44,578 bases of DNA from Caulochytrium protostelioides (GCA_003615045.1 ML014263.1:1-44578); one strand, 5' to 3'. Counted from the first letter of the stretch, positions 19,201 through 28,569 are shown. Notes: a model not told the origin generated them from the sequence alone. Program-made: numbers and translations.

Positions 19201-22200
19201 AGGTCATCGACAAAAATGACGGCCTTCTTAGTGATGGGCGGCCCGTAGACGCCCTTGCGGCGCTTGTCCATACGGCTCTCAATGATATCCTGGGTCTGCT
19301 TGGCGGTAGTCTGGGCCGAAAAGTTGACAAAAACGGGCACAAACAGGGCTTTATCCATCTCATTGAGCATCGCGTCCCGGATATACAGACTCTTGCCGGT
19401 GCCCGTGGGGCCCACGAACAGCACATGGTGGTCGTTGCGCAGCAGCAGCTGCAGCATGTACTTGTACCGCACCGTGTTGAGCGTCGGCACCATAATCGCG
19501 TCGAACTTAGCCTTCGGCGGGATAGTAAAGGCCTTCTTGGACAGGTCGAGCCAGTTGATCCACTGGAACTCGCCGCTCTCGGCCTCGTGCTTGAACACAT
19601 AGTCGTACACCGATCCCGCTTCGGGAAGCGTCATACTCGTGGTGATGTGCTCGTTGCTGAGCTGGGTGAGCTGGCGCACGTGGTCGCCGAAGCGGAGTTG
19701 CGAGGCTTCGTCGAGGGCGCCTCCCACGGACCAGATGAGCGCAAAGACGACGAATCCGTGCAGCACGCGCAGCGAAGAGTCAGCATTACCGGTCGCCAGC
19801 CGGGCCTCGGCGACCGCGCTTTCAAAGACATTCATCCAGCTGACGGCGAGGTTTGAGTCCATCGTCTCGCTCACCTCGCGACCGTGCTCGCGGACCCACG
19901 CCAGCGACGGGGTCAAGTAGTGGTCGACCATCGCAAAGACCTCGGGCCAGCTCTCGGCCGCGACGAGGGTCGCGTGCCGTTCGGACCACGACACCAGCAG
20001 CGATTCCCGCCAGCCGAGGCGGCCGGGCTCGAGGTAGATCATGCCGCAGCGGCTGACCGTCGCCGGCGAGGCGACGGCCAAGTCGCGAACCTCGAAGATC
20101 ATACTCATACTTGCGCTGAGTTGGATGATCTCGCCGCTGTTGAGACAGAGTTTCTTGTTGTCGTCCAGCACGGTGTTCATGTTCTCGATCCAAACGGCGT
20201 CGACGGGGCCGTCAAAGACTACCCACTTACGCTCGGGCGTGGGCGAGCTGGCGAACCCGCGGAACCCAACGGCCAGCACACCGTCGGACCACTCGTGCGA
20301 GACGGCGTCGAACTGGCCGTAGAGCTGGCCCATCGTGATGCTCTTCGGATTGAGCGTCTGGATGAGCACGCGGTTCTCGTGGGTGTGGCCCTGGTTCGCG
20401 AGCTCGGTCAGGGCCGCCTGCAGCACATAGAGCGCCTGCGTCTTGCCAGAGAAAGTCTCGCCGACGAGCATGAACCCGTGGCGCACCAGCATCATCTCAT
20501 AGACCTGGAGCACCTTTTCCACAAAGTTGGGCAGGCACTGGAGACCCTTCGCTTGGCACGCCGAGGCGATCGCCGCGAGCAGATCCGTATAGTCGGGCGT
20601 CGGGAGTTTCACGCCGGGGAACAGATCGGCTGTGATCCCCTTGAACAGCGGGATGTCGTTGGCCAAGAACTTGGGCAGGTTGACATCGATGATCGAACGA
20701 AGCACGAGGATATTCTCGTTTTCGCTTGGGTACTTGAGCTTCAGCGCGCCACACGCATTAAGAACGCTCTTGACAGCGCGCATGCCATAATCGTAATGGT
20801 CCTGACTCGAGAGCTGCTCCGAACACAGCCGGTACGTGGCCGTGATTTTGACTGAGAGTGCGCGGGCTTGCACGTACCCAAAGCTGTACAAGGAGATCTC
20901 GGCAATGAGCGTGTAGTCGGGCACCATCATGGCGACGGGGCGGAAGAGCGCCTTCAAGTTGTCGGGCAGCTCGGAGCGGCCAGCATAACCCGGATTCATC
21001 GTAATGAAGCAGTTGGCCCGCTCGTTCAAGTCGAGCTCGGTGCCTTCAAATACAAACCGCGTCAGCCCGGCCGCCTTGGCCCGCTGGATCGTCAGGATCT
21101 GCTGCGCCACGACTGAGAGCACTTCGAGGTCGATGCGATTGAATTCGTCGAAGCAGGCCCAGGCGCCCGCGGCCGCGAGGCCCTTGAAGAACTTGCCCAT
21201 CGCGAGGTAGTCGAGGCCGTCGGAGCAGTTGTAAACGACGCAGGCCACCGCAATGGCCTTGGCGAGGTCCTTGACGGTCTCGGTCTTGCCGGTGCCCGCG
21301 GGACCCTCAGGGGCGCCGCCCAGGTTGAGCTGCAGCGCGCCAAAAAGGGCGCGGTAGCAGCGGTCGGTCAGCGTCGTAATGACGAGACGGCCCGTGTTGC
21401 CGAGATACTCGTAGCCGTACTTCTGCACCGAGTTGATCATTTTGACGGCAATTGTGCTCGATTCGTCGTCGAAGTAATACCGCAGCTGGCTGAGCCAGTT
21501 GAAGTCGTTCGTGTTGGACGTGCCGGCCGCGACGAGCTGCTGGATGACATCGCGGGCATGGACCTCGATGACGACGAGCGCCTCGAGTGTGATGCGATTG
21601 AGTTTGGTCAGCTGGCCGCGCACGAGCGCGACAATGCTCTCGAGACGCTTCGTGCTGAGCTCGAGATACGCCGCGAGGCTCTTGGGGTCCGGGCGCATGA
21701 TGGCCTGCTCGACCTCATACGTCCAGAAGATGGAGCTGACCGCGATGACGGCCTGGCCCGGCCAATCGAGCACCCATGCCTCGCGCGGCTTCTCGGTATA
21801 GTCCTTGACAGCGCGGCGGCAGATATCCTGCATGCTGGCAAGCATGCTGCGCTGCACCTGGAGCAGCCACGCCTCGACACTGCCCGAGCTGGCGGTCGGC
21901 ACCGGCTGCACGAGCGCGATGCGCTCCTTCTGCGCGCTGTAGAGGTCCGTGATGACGCCGAGCTTCGTAAACTCGAGGCTGTCGATGCCCTCAAAGCATT
22001 TCTTCAGGTGTGGCTGGACCCGCGTCGGATCGCGCGTCTCCGAGAGAATCTCGAGCATCTCGTCGTTCGACAGAAAGAAGAAACGCGGGAAGAAGAGGCG
22101 TTTCAGCTCGAGATATTGGTTGAGGCCCTTCTGGATCAGCTCGAGATCCGCGTTGCACTCCTTGAGCTTGTCGACCACGCCATCTTGCGCGGCCACGTGG

Positions 22201-25200
22201 ATGATCGCCGGGTTGGTCGCGGCGGCCTGCATGTGCGCGCGCCAGATCTTGTTGATGTTCTGGAAGCGGCGTCCCTCGCTCGGCAGCTGGCGCATGATGT
22301 CTTCGGAGCTAAAGATGGGTTCGAGGTAGAGCCACGTAGCCTGCATCTTGAGCCACTCGTCGAGCATGTCCTGCATCGTGAGGAGCTGCGTCTCCAGCGC
22401 CTTTGACTCGGCCTCGAACGGCTTGATGAAGGGCGACCCACGCATCGTCTGGGTCTTGACGATATGGTCATCGAACATGCTCTGAATCTCGTCCACCGCA
22501 GCTAGGATGAACGTGCCCGAGTCGCGGTAGGGGATGATCGTCAGCTGAACGCCGTCCCACTCGGCGTTCATCTTGGAGATCGTTTTCTCGAGCGTATACT
22601 CTTTGCTCGCGGTGGCCGACAAGATTTCGAGGCGTGGGAGATACTCGTTAAACCCGCGCTCCAGCACCGCGGAGAGCGTCGTCTGGTGGTCGGGCTGGAA
22701 CCGCATGCCTACGATGTCGCTGATCTGGGTCCAATGGCGATCCTTGAGCCCCGGGTTGCCGAGGCAAAGGATAAGCGGCAGATGCAGCTTGAAGCGGTCG
22801 ATCTGGGCCTTGGCCATCTCCGCGAGCTCTAGGGGGACCGGGTGGTCGGCGAACGTTGACGTCAGCTTGTAAAGCGTTTTCCACATTGTAGTAACCTCGC
22901 GCTCGATCTCTTCGGGGTGGAGCTGGATAAAGACCCCGGAGAGCCACTGCTGCAGCAGCTTCTGGAACGTGGTCGCGGTCTGGTACAGGCTCAGGTACGC
23001 GTGCAACTCGGTCGCGATGGTCTCGAGCTCCGGGAAGCGGGAGACCTCCCAGCCCATCTGTCCCTCCTCGGTGTTGAGCACCTGCACCCGCGTCTGCGCG
23101 GCATCGAGCTTGGTCTGGAATTTCTGAGCCAAGCGCAGATATTTGCTCATGTCGCCAAAGTCGCTGAGCGTATGGAAGTCGGTCACCTGATGCGCCAGGA
23201 GGGCCACCTCGCCGGCGATCTTGTCCTTGCGCTGCACGAGCTCCTCGCTGTTCGCGACACGGGCCTTGACGACCATCTCATCCGCGTCGCGCAGCACCGT
23301 CTGGATGCGGCCCGGCCACGCGATCAGCACCGCGTTCGCCTCGAAATCGTCCTTCTGCATGTCCGAGTAGATAAGCAGAAAGTAGAGTCGCTGCTTCATT
23401 TGGTTGACGTCGCGCTCGAGCCGTGGCAGCGTCTCAGCGCGAGTCACGCCCAGAAACTCAATCATCCGCATCATGTCGCCCACGGAGGCCGGCATCTTGG
23501 CGAGGTTCTGGGCGATGTCCTGGAACTGCGCGCAGATCGCTTGGTTGCTCGCCTTGTTGTCCACCACCATCGAGTTCATCACGCGATTCGACAACTCAAG
23601 CGCGCGGCCAGACAGGTCCTTGAGGAAGTCGTCGCAGTGCATCTCCACCAGTGGCATGTGCACCACATACGGAAACGCGGCCTGGATATCGGGGTTGCTG
23701 ATGCGGCGGTAGCGCTGGACCTCGGCCATCAGCTCCGTCACGCTGTGCGGGCCGTTCTCGGGCTTCAGGAACGCGCGCACCTTGGCTTCCTCCACGCGTT
23801 GGATCAGGTCGTCGTGTCCGCGGTACGCATGCTGGGTGTAGTGCTCCACCTCCGTGAACGCGCGCTTGAGCACGCTCGTCAGCGCCACCTTCGCGTCCTC
23901 CAGCGCACGCGGGAAAGTCTTCGCAAATTCGACCGGAATCAGCTCATCCTCCAAGGGCGCCTGGGCCATCGCCGGCGACGACGGTGTCGTCGGACTCGTC
24001 CCGTCATGGGTCGTGGCAGCGGCATTGGCCGCGGCCGGCGTCGGCGGCGGCAGCAGCGGGTTCCCCTTGCGCTCCGTCAGCAGCGCTTTGTACTCAGCGC
24101 CAACGCCCGTGAGCTGCGTCTCGATTCGCGGGATGCGGTCGAACGAGGTGCTCATCAGGTCGATCAGCGCTACGATTGACGTGATGACCTCCCGCGGCTC
24201 GGGCTCGATGCGGACGCGCGTGTCGTCCAGCACGAGTCGCACCTGCAGCGTGCACGGCGTGCCGCCGTGCTGCGCCACGAGGGCCGAGTCCGCCCGGAAC
24301 AGGTCCACCAGGTTCCTGATCGACTGCTTGATCACGTGGCACAGCTGCGCGCTCATCACGAGCGCGAACGCGCGGAAGTGCCGTCGTAGGCGTTCGGCGC
24401 TCAGTCGCTGCCATGACTCGCGCTGCGTTGCTTTCAGCAACCCCGCCGGGCCGGACTCGCCGGCGCTCAGGCCGGCGGCCGGGCCCGCGAGGCCACCCGC
24501 AGCTGCTCCGCCGGCGCCGGCGGCCGTCGCGCCGGCGGCACCTGCGCCGGCGGCGCCGGAGGCCGGACTCCGGCCGAGGCCCTTGGTCTCGGCCACCGTC
24601 GAGTAAAAGAGATTGAGGATCGCCGGATACCACAGGGTCATAAGACGCTCGTGGGCCTTTTCGAAGCGCTGCACCATCAAGCTGCGGAACGCACGCAGTT
24701 CGAAAGGGGCCACGGTGGGCCCCATGAACTGCTCGGGCTCGAAGAGGCGGAAGCCCTCGAAATGGCGGTGCCACTGCTTCTGCAACGAGAAGAGGGACGG
24801 CTCGACGGTCAGGTACGTCTGCGAGAGATGCGCGAGGGTCGCGCGGTAGTTCTGGGCCCATGTAGCGGCGTGCTCGCGGCGTGCGGCATCCAGATCGGCC
24901 ATGGCGGGCGTCGGCTCGTCCTCGTCCGCATACGACTGCGGCCGCGGGTCCTGCAGCACGAAATCAATGATGGCCGTCTTGACGCTCAGGATATAGTTCT
25001 CCCGCATCTCGTTCCCCAAGCTCGCCAGCGTGTCCTGGTACCGTTCTACAATCGTCGGCGACAGCAGCTTGATCACGTGGTCGAACCAGTGGGGGTCCAT
25101 GTCTGCAATGTGGTGCGCGTCGATGCCATTCGAGATGTAGTAGTAGTAGCGCTGCAGACTGGTGTGTTCGTCCATCGTCGCGCCCGTGGGCAGCAGACTG

Positions 25201-25907
25201 GGCGCCATCGCGCCCAAGTCGCCGGCCGCCGCGGCATCGGCGGCGCCGTCCATCCCGGCAGCGCCGCTCCGCGCCGGCGCCGCGATCGGCGCCGTGCGGC
25301 TCATAATCAGCGAGACGAGCGCCGAGCGCACCGACTTGTTGTCGCTCTCGGGATCGTTTTTGCGGCTCATGCCGTGTGCGGCATGCGCGCCCAGCACGCC
25401 GAGCCCGGTGCCGTTTGCGGCGGCGGCGGCGGCGGCGCTCGCGGCGCCGGAGCCCGACGCTGCGGGCGTGCCGTGGCCCGCGGCACTAGCGGCGGTGCTG
25501 CCGTCGCCGGCCGCCAAGATGGGCGGCGAGACGGCCGCCAGACTCGCAGGCATTGGCGGCAGCGGATGGCGCCGTGTCCCCGGCGAGCGTGGCCGCGTGG
25601 GCGACGCCGCGGGGGCGCCGGCCAGGGCCCCATGGCGCGACGTCACGCCGCCCGGCGCCGGCAGATGCGCGGCTGCGCTGCCCTGGGTGGGGGCCAGGTC
25701 GTGGCGGTATGCTTGGGTGATGGAGTGGAAGCGCTGGAGAAAGCCTTCGTACCCCGGCTGATCGAGTAGCGAGAAGGTCGTCGTCGATGGGGACGCAGCG
25801 GCGCCGGGCTGGTTGCCGGCGAGGCCGGGCACGTGGGACTGGGCTTGGCGCCAGTGGGCCTGCTGCCGCCGCGGGGCCTTCATCCCGGACTGGGCGCCAG
25901 GCAACAT
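13290..25907 (-). CDS. Axonemal inner-arm dynein heavy chain, DNAH7/3/12 type
   Basis: This is an uninterrupted 4205-residue dynein heavy chain, the microtubule motor of the flagellar inner arm. In numbering from the upstream GTG at 25994 (subtract 29 for this start), P-loops lie at about 1564 (GPAGTGKTE, AAA1), 1844 (GETFSGKT, AAA2), 2195 (GPTGTGKS, AAA3) and 2553 (GVGGSGRQS, AAA4). The stalk and microtubule-binding domain follow at about 2785-3100, including LKSMKSPPAGVKLVMEAVC and PEFDPEKIKTASSAAEGLC. The C-terminus ends HWIRRGVATLLALND. The region around RYYYYISNGIDAHHIADMD and the sequence around AAA1 most resemble the single-headed inner-arm DNAH7/DNAH3/DNAH12 group. The N-terminal 240 residues are low-complexity Ala/Gly/Pro/Ser, unlike most homologues. 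First ATG is 25907; ATG 25883 (MKAPRRQQAHWRQ) has the better context. No intron is needed. Confidence 0.96.
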   Translation of the reverse strand: MLPGAQSGMKAPRRQQAHWRQAQSHVPGLAGNQPGAAASPSTTTFSLLDQPGYEGFLQRFHSITQAYRHDLAPTQGSAAAHLPAPGGVTSRHGALAGAPAASPTRPRSPGTRRHPLPPMPASLAAVSPPILAAGDGSTAASAAGHGTPAASGSGAASAAAAAAANGTGLGVLGAHAAHGMSRKNDPESDNKSVRSALVSLIMSRTAPIAAPARSGAAGMDGAADAAAAGDLGAMAPSLLPTGATMDEHTSLQRYYYYISNGIDAHHIADMDPHWFDHVIKLLSPTIVERYQDTLASLGNEMRENYILSVKTAIIDFVLQDPRPQSYADEDEPTPAMADLDAARREHAATWAQNYRATLAHLSQTYLTVEPSLFSLQKQWHRHFEGFRLFEPEQFMGPTVAPFELRAFRSLMVQRFEKAHERLMTLWYPAILNLFYSTVAETKGLGRSPASGAAGAGAAGATAAGAGGAAAGGLAGPAAGLSAGESGPAGLLKATQRESWQRLSAERLRRHFRAFALVMSAQLCHVIKQSIRNLVDLFRADSALVAQHGGTPCTLQVRLVLDDTRVRIEPEPREVITSIVALIDLMSTSFDRIPRIETQLTGVGAEYKALLTERKGNPLLPPPTPAAANAAATTHDGTSPTTPSSPAMAQAPLEDELIPVEFAKTFPRALEDAKVALTSVLKRAFTEVEHYTQHAYRGHDDLIQRVEEAKVRAFLKPENGPHSVTELMAEVQRYRRISNPDIQAAFPYVVHMPLVEMHCDDFLKDLSGRALELSNRVMNSMVVDNKASNQAICAQFQDIAQNLAKMPASVGDMMRMIEFLGVTRAETLPRLERDVNQMKQRLYFLLIYSDMQKDDFEANAVLIAWPGRIQTVLRDADEMVVKARVANSEELVQRKDKIAGEVALLAHQVTDFHTLSDFGDMSKYLRLAQKFQTKLDAAQTRVQVLNTEEGQMGWEVSRFPELETIATELHAYLSLYQTATTFQKLLQQWLSGVFIQLHPEEIEREVTTMWKTLYKLTSTFADHPVPLELAEMAKAQIDRFKLHLPLILCLGNPGLKDRHWTQISDIVGMRFQPDHQTTLSAVLERGFNEYLPRLEILSATASKEYTLEKTISKMNAEWDGVQLTIIPYRDSGTFILAAVDEIQSMFDDHIVKTQTMRGSPFIKPFEAESKALETQLLTMQDMLDEWLKMQATWLYLEPIFSSEDIMRQLPSEGRRFQNINKIWRAHMQAAATNPAIIHVAAQDGVVDKLKECNADLELIQKGLNQYLELKRLFFPRFFFLSNDEMLEILSETRDPTRVQPHLKKCFEGIDSLEFTKLGVITDLYSAQKERIALVQPVPTASSGSVEAWLLQVQRSMLASMQDICRRAVKDYTEKPREAWVLDWPGQAVIAVSSIFWTYEVEQAIMRPDPKSLAAYLELSTKRLESIVALVRGQLTKLNRITLEALVVIEVHARDVIQQLVAAGTSNTNDFNWLSQLRYYFDDESSTIAVKMINSVQKYGYEYLGNTGRLVITTLTDRCYRALFGALQLNLGGAPEGPAGTGKTETVKDLAKAIAVACVVYNCSDGLDYLAMGKFFKGLAAAGAWACFDEFNRIDLEVLSVVAQQILTIQRAKAAGLTRFVFEGTELDLNERANCFITMNPGYAGRSELPDNLKALFRPVAMMVPDYTLIAEISLYSFGYVQARALSVKITATYRLCSEQLSSQDHYDYGMRAVKSVLNACGALKLKYPSENENILVLRSIIDVNLPKFLANDIPLFKGITADLFPGVKLPTPDYTDLLAAIASACQAKGLQCLPNFVEKVLQVYEMMLVRHGFMLVGETFSGKTQALYVLQAALTELANQGHTHENRVLIQTLNPKSITMGQLYGQFDAVSHEWSDGVLAVGFRGFASSPTPERKWVVFDGPVDAVWIENMNTVLDDNKKLCLNSGEIIQLSASMSMIFEVRDLAVASPATVSRCGMIYLEPGRLGWRESLLVSWSERHATLVAAESWPEVFAMVDHYLTPSLAWVREHGREVSETMDSNLAVSWMNVFESAVAEARLATGNADSSLRVLHGFVVFALIWSVGGALDEASQLRFGDHVRQLTQLSNEHITTSMTLPEAGSVYDYVFKHEAESGEFQWINWLDLSKKAFTIPPKAKFDAIMVPTLNTVRYKYMLQLLLRNDHHVLFVGPTGTGKSLYIRDAMLNEMDKALFVPVFVNFSAQTTAKQTQDIIESRMDKRRKGVYGPPITKKAVIFVDDLNMPAKEIYGAQPPIELLRQYLDHDGWYNLTDNTFTSFVDVLLVGAMGSGGRNVPTSRFLRHFNTIAISSADDATLARIFTTILSWHLASHPFDPSVVAMTDSLIAATCAIYRRSMTKLLPIPSKSHYTFNLRDFSRVVQGLLLARPAAISSTSKMVKLWYHEVSRVFGDRLVDQTDRHWLFTQAQAVIGEVFETKMEAFYDEPDSDALEAVASGVTFSTLLSTRENGFAYDEVTQWSELTAKVTAQLTEFNVLSKKPMPLVMFPFAIDHLLRISRVLLQPRGNLLLAGVGGSGRQSLARLASHLADYAVFQIEISKSYNTANWHDDLKNVLRAAGGEGKPTTFLLADTQIPDESFLEDINNLLNSGEVPNLWPNDEKQLLFEQMRASGFQSADTSNTALFSAFVERCRENLHLVLAMSPISDVFRTRLRKFPSFVNCCTIDWFFEWPADALEMLAVKKFEDIDVAPDVRPRIVTLCQYLHQDVQTRSRAYLNQLRRHNYVTPTSYLELLATYQTLLSRKQEEVRNAKFRYTNGLEQIDFASNAVGQMQIELAEMQPQLIIAQGDTAKLMEEIQVESKGVQEVRVVAQADEAVANAKASEVKAIKDDCEMQLAEAIPALEAAVAALDTLKSSDITVLKSMKSPPAGVKLVMEAVCLMKDIKPVKIPDPAGSGKKIEDFWGPSKTLMSDMKFLENLRNYDKDNIAPHIMKQIRLKYMENPEFDPEKIKTASSAAEGLCRWVRAMELYDRVAKVVAPKKEALGKAEEELTVVMSSLQEKRAALQLVEDKMARLEQKLKATTDKKIALENQVDSVSKQLVRAGKLIASLGDEKERWTQCAADLHEQLSTLPGDILIASAVVSYLGAFTKSFRDDAIAAWSQVCREHAIPCSDAVRLARLLGDPVKIRAWMLVGLPNDAFSINNGLIMATSRRWPLMIDPQGQANRWIKNMEKAHNIQIIKLSDSDYVRTLENAVQFGTPVLLENVGEDLDPVLEPLLLKQTFTQGGVTCIRLGDSTVEYSPDFRFYITTKLANPHYLPELSTKVTLINFMITPDGLEDQLLGIVIAKERPELEELKSQLLIQSAENAKQMQEIEDKILHVLSASQGKILEDETGIQILSSSKVLAKQIAEKQLNTEATERKIDEIRLKYRPIAAYASSLFFCIADLASIEPMYQYSLSWYITLFGNSIDQSEKSQDIDVRLETLKKHFTYNLYANVCRSLFEKDKLVFSFLLNAAILNSAGQLNDTEWRFLLTGAVGMETPKHLNPDPSWITDKAWYGISKLAEIPPFQDLALTFADALPQWKKLFDATEPHTSPLPSPWSDTASPFQHLLLIRCLRPDKLVAATRHFIAGSIGAVFTEPPTFNLALSFADSHCCQPLIFVLSPGADPMTALLKFAEDKKMSGDRLMAISLGQGQGPIAAKMIQKGMQEGRWVVLQNAHLAISWMPQLEKLCEELSPETTHKDFRLWLTSYPTDRFPVVLLQNGIKMTNEPPKGLRANLLQSYSSDPITDRTFYDGNAKQTMFEKMLFGLCFFHAIVQERRQFGPIGWNIPYEFNDSDLRISARQLKNFLNQYDAIPYDALRYLTGEANYGGRVTDDKDRRALMTLLELYYTPDVGDVNYRFSPDGEYGMPPITTVEGVVEHIRTLPAETTPAVFSLHANADMTKNQLETDAFFGAVLQTQSRSGGHGEGGRTEHAVAEMAVEMLHRLPPPFNVAHVAAAYPTNYNESMNTVLLQEVIRYSGLLEAIRASLINIQKALQGLIVMSPDLEEMASAMLNGTIPKLWTGKSYPSLKPLSSYFADFLARLQFFTKWEATGQPIVFWLPGFFFPQSFLTGVLQNYARKYAIPIDLLDFQYTVLPTRTSGVRAEEGQYITGLFLEGARWDTETSSLEESHPRVLYDRLPLVWLQPGERSRFPVVQAYTCPVYKTSARRGTLSTTGHSTNFVMSLRLLTPHVPEAHWIRRGVATLLALND

Positions 25908-27248
25908 CAAAGACCAGAAAGAAACAGCGACGCGATGAGATCGGTGCGCATGGGCGAACCGCAGAACCTTGACGGGAACCGTTTTCTCAAGCACAGCGTT
26001 GCTTGTTGATCACGCGATGGGACTTACGGCAGGATCGGCATCTTGCGATGCGCCCGAAGCATACTCGCGGCCCGGCGAGTATGGCATGGTGGCGGCGGCG
26101 GCGGCGGCCGGGGAGAACACAACAGCGTCTGCAATCTGCCGATCGTCGAGATACAACAGCGGTCCGCGGCACGCTGTCAGAAGCGACGTCGGCGTCGCGC
26201 GGGCAGGGAGAGGCGATCCCCGAGAGGAATGCAAGAGGTCTGGCAGGCGGCTCAGGCGCGAGGTCCGTGGGCACGCGTGGCGCAGCCGTTGCGCGAGTCG
26301 CCGTCCAGCGGCGCGATCACACGTCTGACCGTGGAGCGCGGAGATCGTTGGGCAAGCCTCGCTTTGCTTTGCTTCCCGATGATCTTAAGATCGCCTGCGA
26401 TCCTCGGTCTTTGTCTTTCCATCATGAGGCGACGACTGGATGAGACATCCCCAAAAGACGCAGAGTGTGGTCGTCGGACAACGCCGATGAAAAGTCTCTC
26501 GATGGTCTCATGATGCGCCTCATCGGAGCGCGCGATGCCGCTGGTGCCCTGCCGATGCCGATGCCGATGCCGATGCCGATGCCGTCTGTGCCAACGCCGC
26601 CCCAGGCTGCCGACGCAGATCGGACCAGGAGGCGTGGAGGCGATCGGACCCGCTCGGAAGGCAGACCGGCGCCAGCACGCTCCCACACCGTCCAGCTACC
26701 GGCCGGGTGGGTCCCAGAAAACAAACAAAAGAAGAAAAGGGGCACAACGCGGAGTCGAGGGCACGGCACGGCCCTCGTCGATCACGCGACAGAGCAAGAG
26801 CACGGTACGGCGAGCGTTTTCGCCGTGTCACGGAGACATAGGCCGCCACGTAAGCATGCAAATGTCTGAACGATGATGAGGCTCGGCGGAGGTGCGGCAT
26901 GATCTTCGATGCGCGTCATACTACAGCCGCTCAGCGCGTCCGAGGCCGAGACGAGAACTGATCGGACCCCCGCGTGGACGGAGAGAACACCTCTCGGTCG
27001 GAGTTTGCGATCGCCACGGTCATCCGCGGTGACGCAACACCATACGTTGACTCTTCATACTTCGTTATCCTGGATCGCAGGTATCTCTGGCTCGCTTGAC
27101 CATCCCATCGGCTGTCCGCCCAAACCGGCTCGCACCGATCCTGGCGCATCCGTTCTCTTCTGCGGCGACGCCAACCCCTCGTCTGAACGCCCGCCTCCTG
27201 TCTGATCGTTGAAAGGATGATTACAATAATGCACGCACGGGGAATGGA
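25908..27248. other. Spacer between dynein 5' end and mS35 3' end
   Basis: This 1.34 kb interval separates two minus-strand genes and probably holds the dynein promoter at its left side and the mS35 3' UTR at its right. Several 100-150-codon frames exist on both strands but are Arg/Ser/Pro-biased with no motif. A GATGCC hexamer array lies at 26549-26583. The segment from about 26860 to 27240 is less GC-rich. I see no RNA gene. Confidence 0.45.
26549..26583. repeat. GATGCC hexamer tandem repeat
   Basis: About five to six copies of GCCGAT/GATGCC occur in tandem within non-coding sequence upstream of the dynein gene. Confidence 0.85.
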
Positions 27249-28274
27249 TTAGGCCGTCGCCGACGTTGACGTCGACGCCGCGCTCTCCGCAGCGGCGGCC
27301 GTGGTGGCCGGGGCCGGCGCCCGCCAGGAGGACGGGAAGGTGAGCGGCCGCGGCTTCAGGGACACGTGGGAGAGATCGAGCGGCGTGTCAGCCAGCACGT
27401 TGGCGGACGCGGCCTCGCGCACCTGCGCCACGAGCGCATTCACCGACGCTACCAGCTCGAACGCCGTCATGTCGGGTCCGGTGCGGTGCACGTCGGTGGG
27501 CTTGAGGCTCGCCATCTTGCTGAGCGTCGCGACGTCGGTGTGGGCGTCGTAGGCCTCGCCGAGCACGAGCTTGGCGACGCGGCGCTGCTCGGCCAGCTGC
27601 TGCGGCGTCGCGTCCTTGGCGGCGCCCGTGGCCGAGAAGACGTCCGCCACGCGGAACCGCAGCGTGAGCAGCGTCGTGGCGGGCGGCGGCTTCGAGAAGT
27701 CATACTGGAAGTGCGACGCGGTCTGCAGGCTGAGCGGGTACTGGGCGCCCGGACGGCGGACCGCGCCGTCGGCCTTCTGCCGCGCGAAGGCCTTCTGGGC
27801 CGGTTCCAGCGCTGCGGGAGCGTCCTGCATGGCCCCAATCAGGGTCTTGGTCCAGTCGATCGTCTCCAGCAAGTCCATATCGAACGAGTGGACACCGTCG
27901 ACATCGATCTCGCCCGTCATCGGAGTGAAGTCCAGACGGTGCGCCGAGCTCTTGGGGAGCATCGCTTCGAGCTTCACCTGGAGCTCCTTGGACAAGTCCG
28001 CCGTCAGCGGCTTTAGTTTTTTCTTTTTGCCCTCCACGAGCTCGTCTTCGGGTTCGGGTTCGGGTTTCGCAACCTCCTTCGCATCCGCAGCAGCCTCTGC
28101 TTGGCGGGCGCGCGGCGTGGTGGAGAAGCCTCGTTGTGACGGCAGGGCGCGCCATGATGGCGGTGCGCATGGTGGCGACGACGACGCCGTAGCGCGCGCA
28201 GGCAGACAGCACGACAGAGCGGCACGGCGGCCAGCCGCCGCGGCGAGCATGGTTGCAGGTCTCCTTGAAGCCAT
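27249..28274 (-). CDS. MRPS35: Mitochondrial ribosomal protein mS35 (Rsm24/MRPS35)
   Basis: This is a 341-residue predicted mitochondrial small-subunit ribosomal protein. The N-terminus (MASRRPATMLAAAAGRRAAL) is Arg/Ala-rich and acid-free to about residue 60, ending in RGFSTTPRAR, a typical fungal-style presequence with a likely cleavage site. The conserved MRP-S28/mS35 domain occupies about residues 190-325: an LTLRFRV strand, then QRRVAKLVLGEAYDAHTDV, which resembles the family's KLxxLAGxRYNPETD segment, and finally PLDLSHVSLKPRPLTFPSSW, which matches the family ending with its PLD, H, K and FP.xW pattern. A Lys-rich stretch (GKKKKLKPL) lies near 84-92. The ATG at 28274 is the first of the frame. 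It lies upstream of dynein on the same strand and divergent from the acidic orphan gene. Confidence 0.75.
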   Translation of the reverse strand: MASRRPATMLAAAAGRRAALSCCLPARATASSSPPCAPPSWRALPSQRGFSTTPRARQAEAAADAKEVAKPEPEPEDELVEGKKKKLKPLTADLSKELQVKLEAMLPKSSAHRLDFTPMTGEIDVDGVHSFDMDLLETIDWTKTLIGAMQDAPAALEPAQKAFARQKADGAVRRPGAQYPLSLQTASHFQYDFSKPPPATTLLTLRFRVADVFSATGAAKDATPQQLAEQRRVAKLVLGEAYDAHTDVATLSKMASLKPTDVHRTGPDMTAFELVASVNALVAQVREAASANVLADTPLDLSHVSLKPRPLTFPSSWRAPAPATTAAAAESAASTSTSATA

Positions 28275-28535
28275 CGCGCCCAATCGGATTGGTGCCTACG
28301 TGCGGGCCAGCGAGCGTACGTGCGTGCCGACAAGGGAGCGACGGCAGGGCGACGGCGGGTAGGGTGGGAGGAGGGGAAGGAGCGGTGGCGCTGAAGATGC
28401 AGCCGACGGGAGGAGCATATCACAAGGACGCCGTCGCGAGGACGCCGGCTTGAAGCGACTTGCAATCCTCAAGACATCGGACGAATGCCGGTCGCTGCGG
28501 TCTTGGCTATTATCTCTCGATAGCCTCGAGAATCA

Positions 28536-28569
<34 letters not shown>

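Noticed and set aside
13392-25769. Many 100-420-codon frames antisense to the dynein gene
   Set aside because: All lie opposite highly conserved dynein sequence, share no family motifs and are compositional shadows.
26872-26960. ATGATGA ... CTGA pattern considered as a C/D box snoRNA
   Set aside because: The boxes are short and common by chance; no terminal stem and no recognisable guide element.
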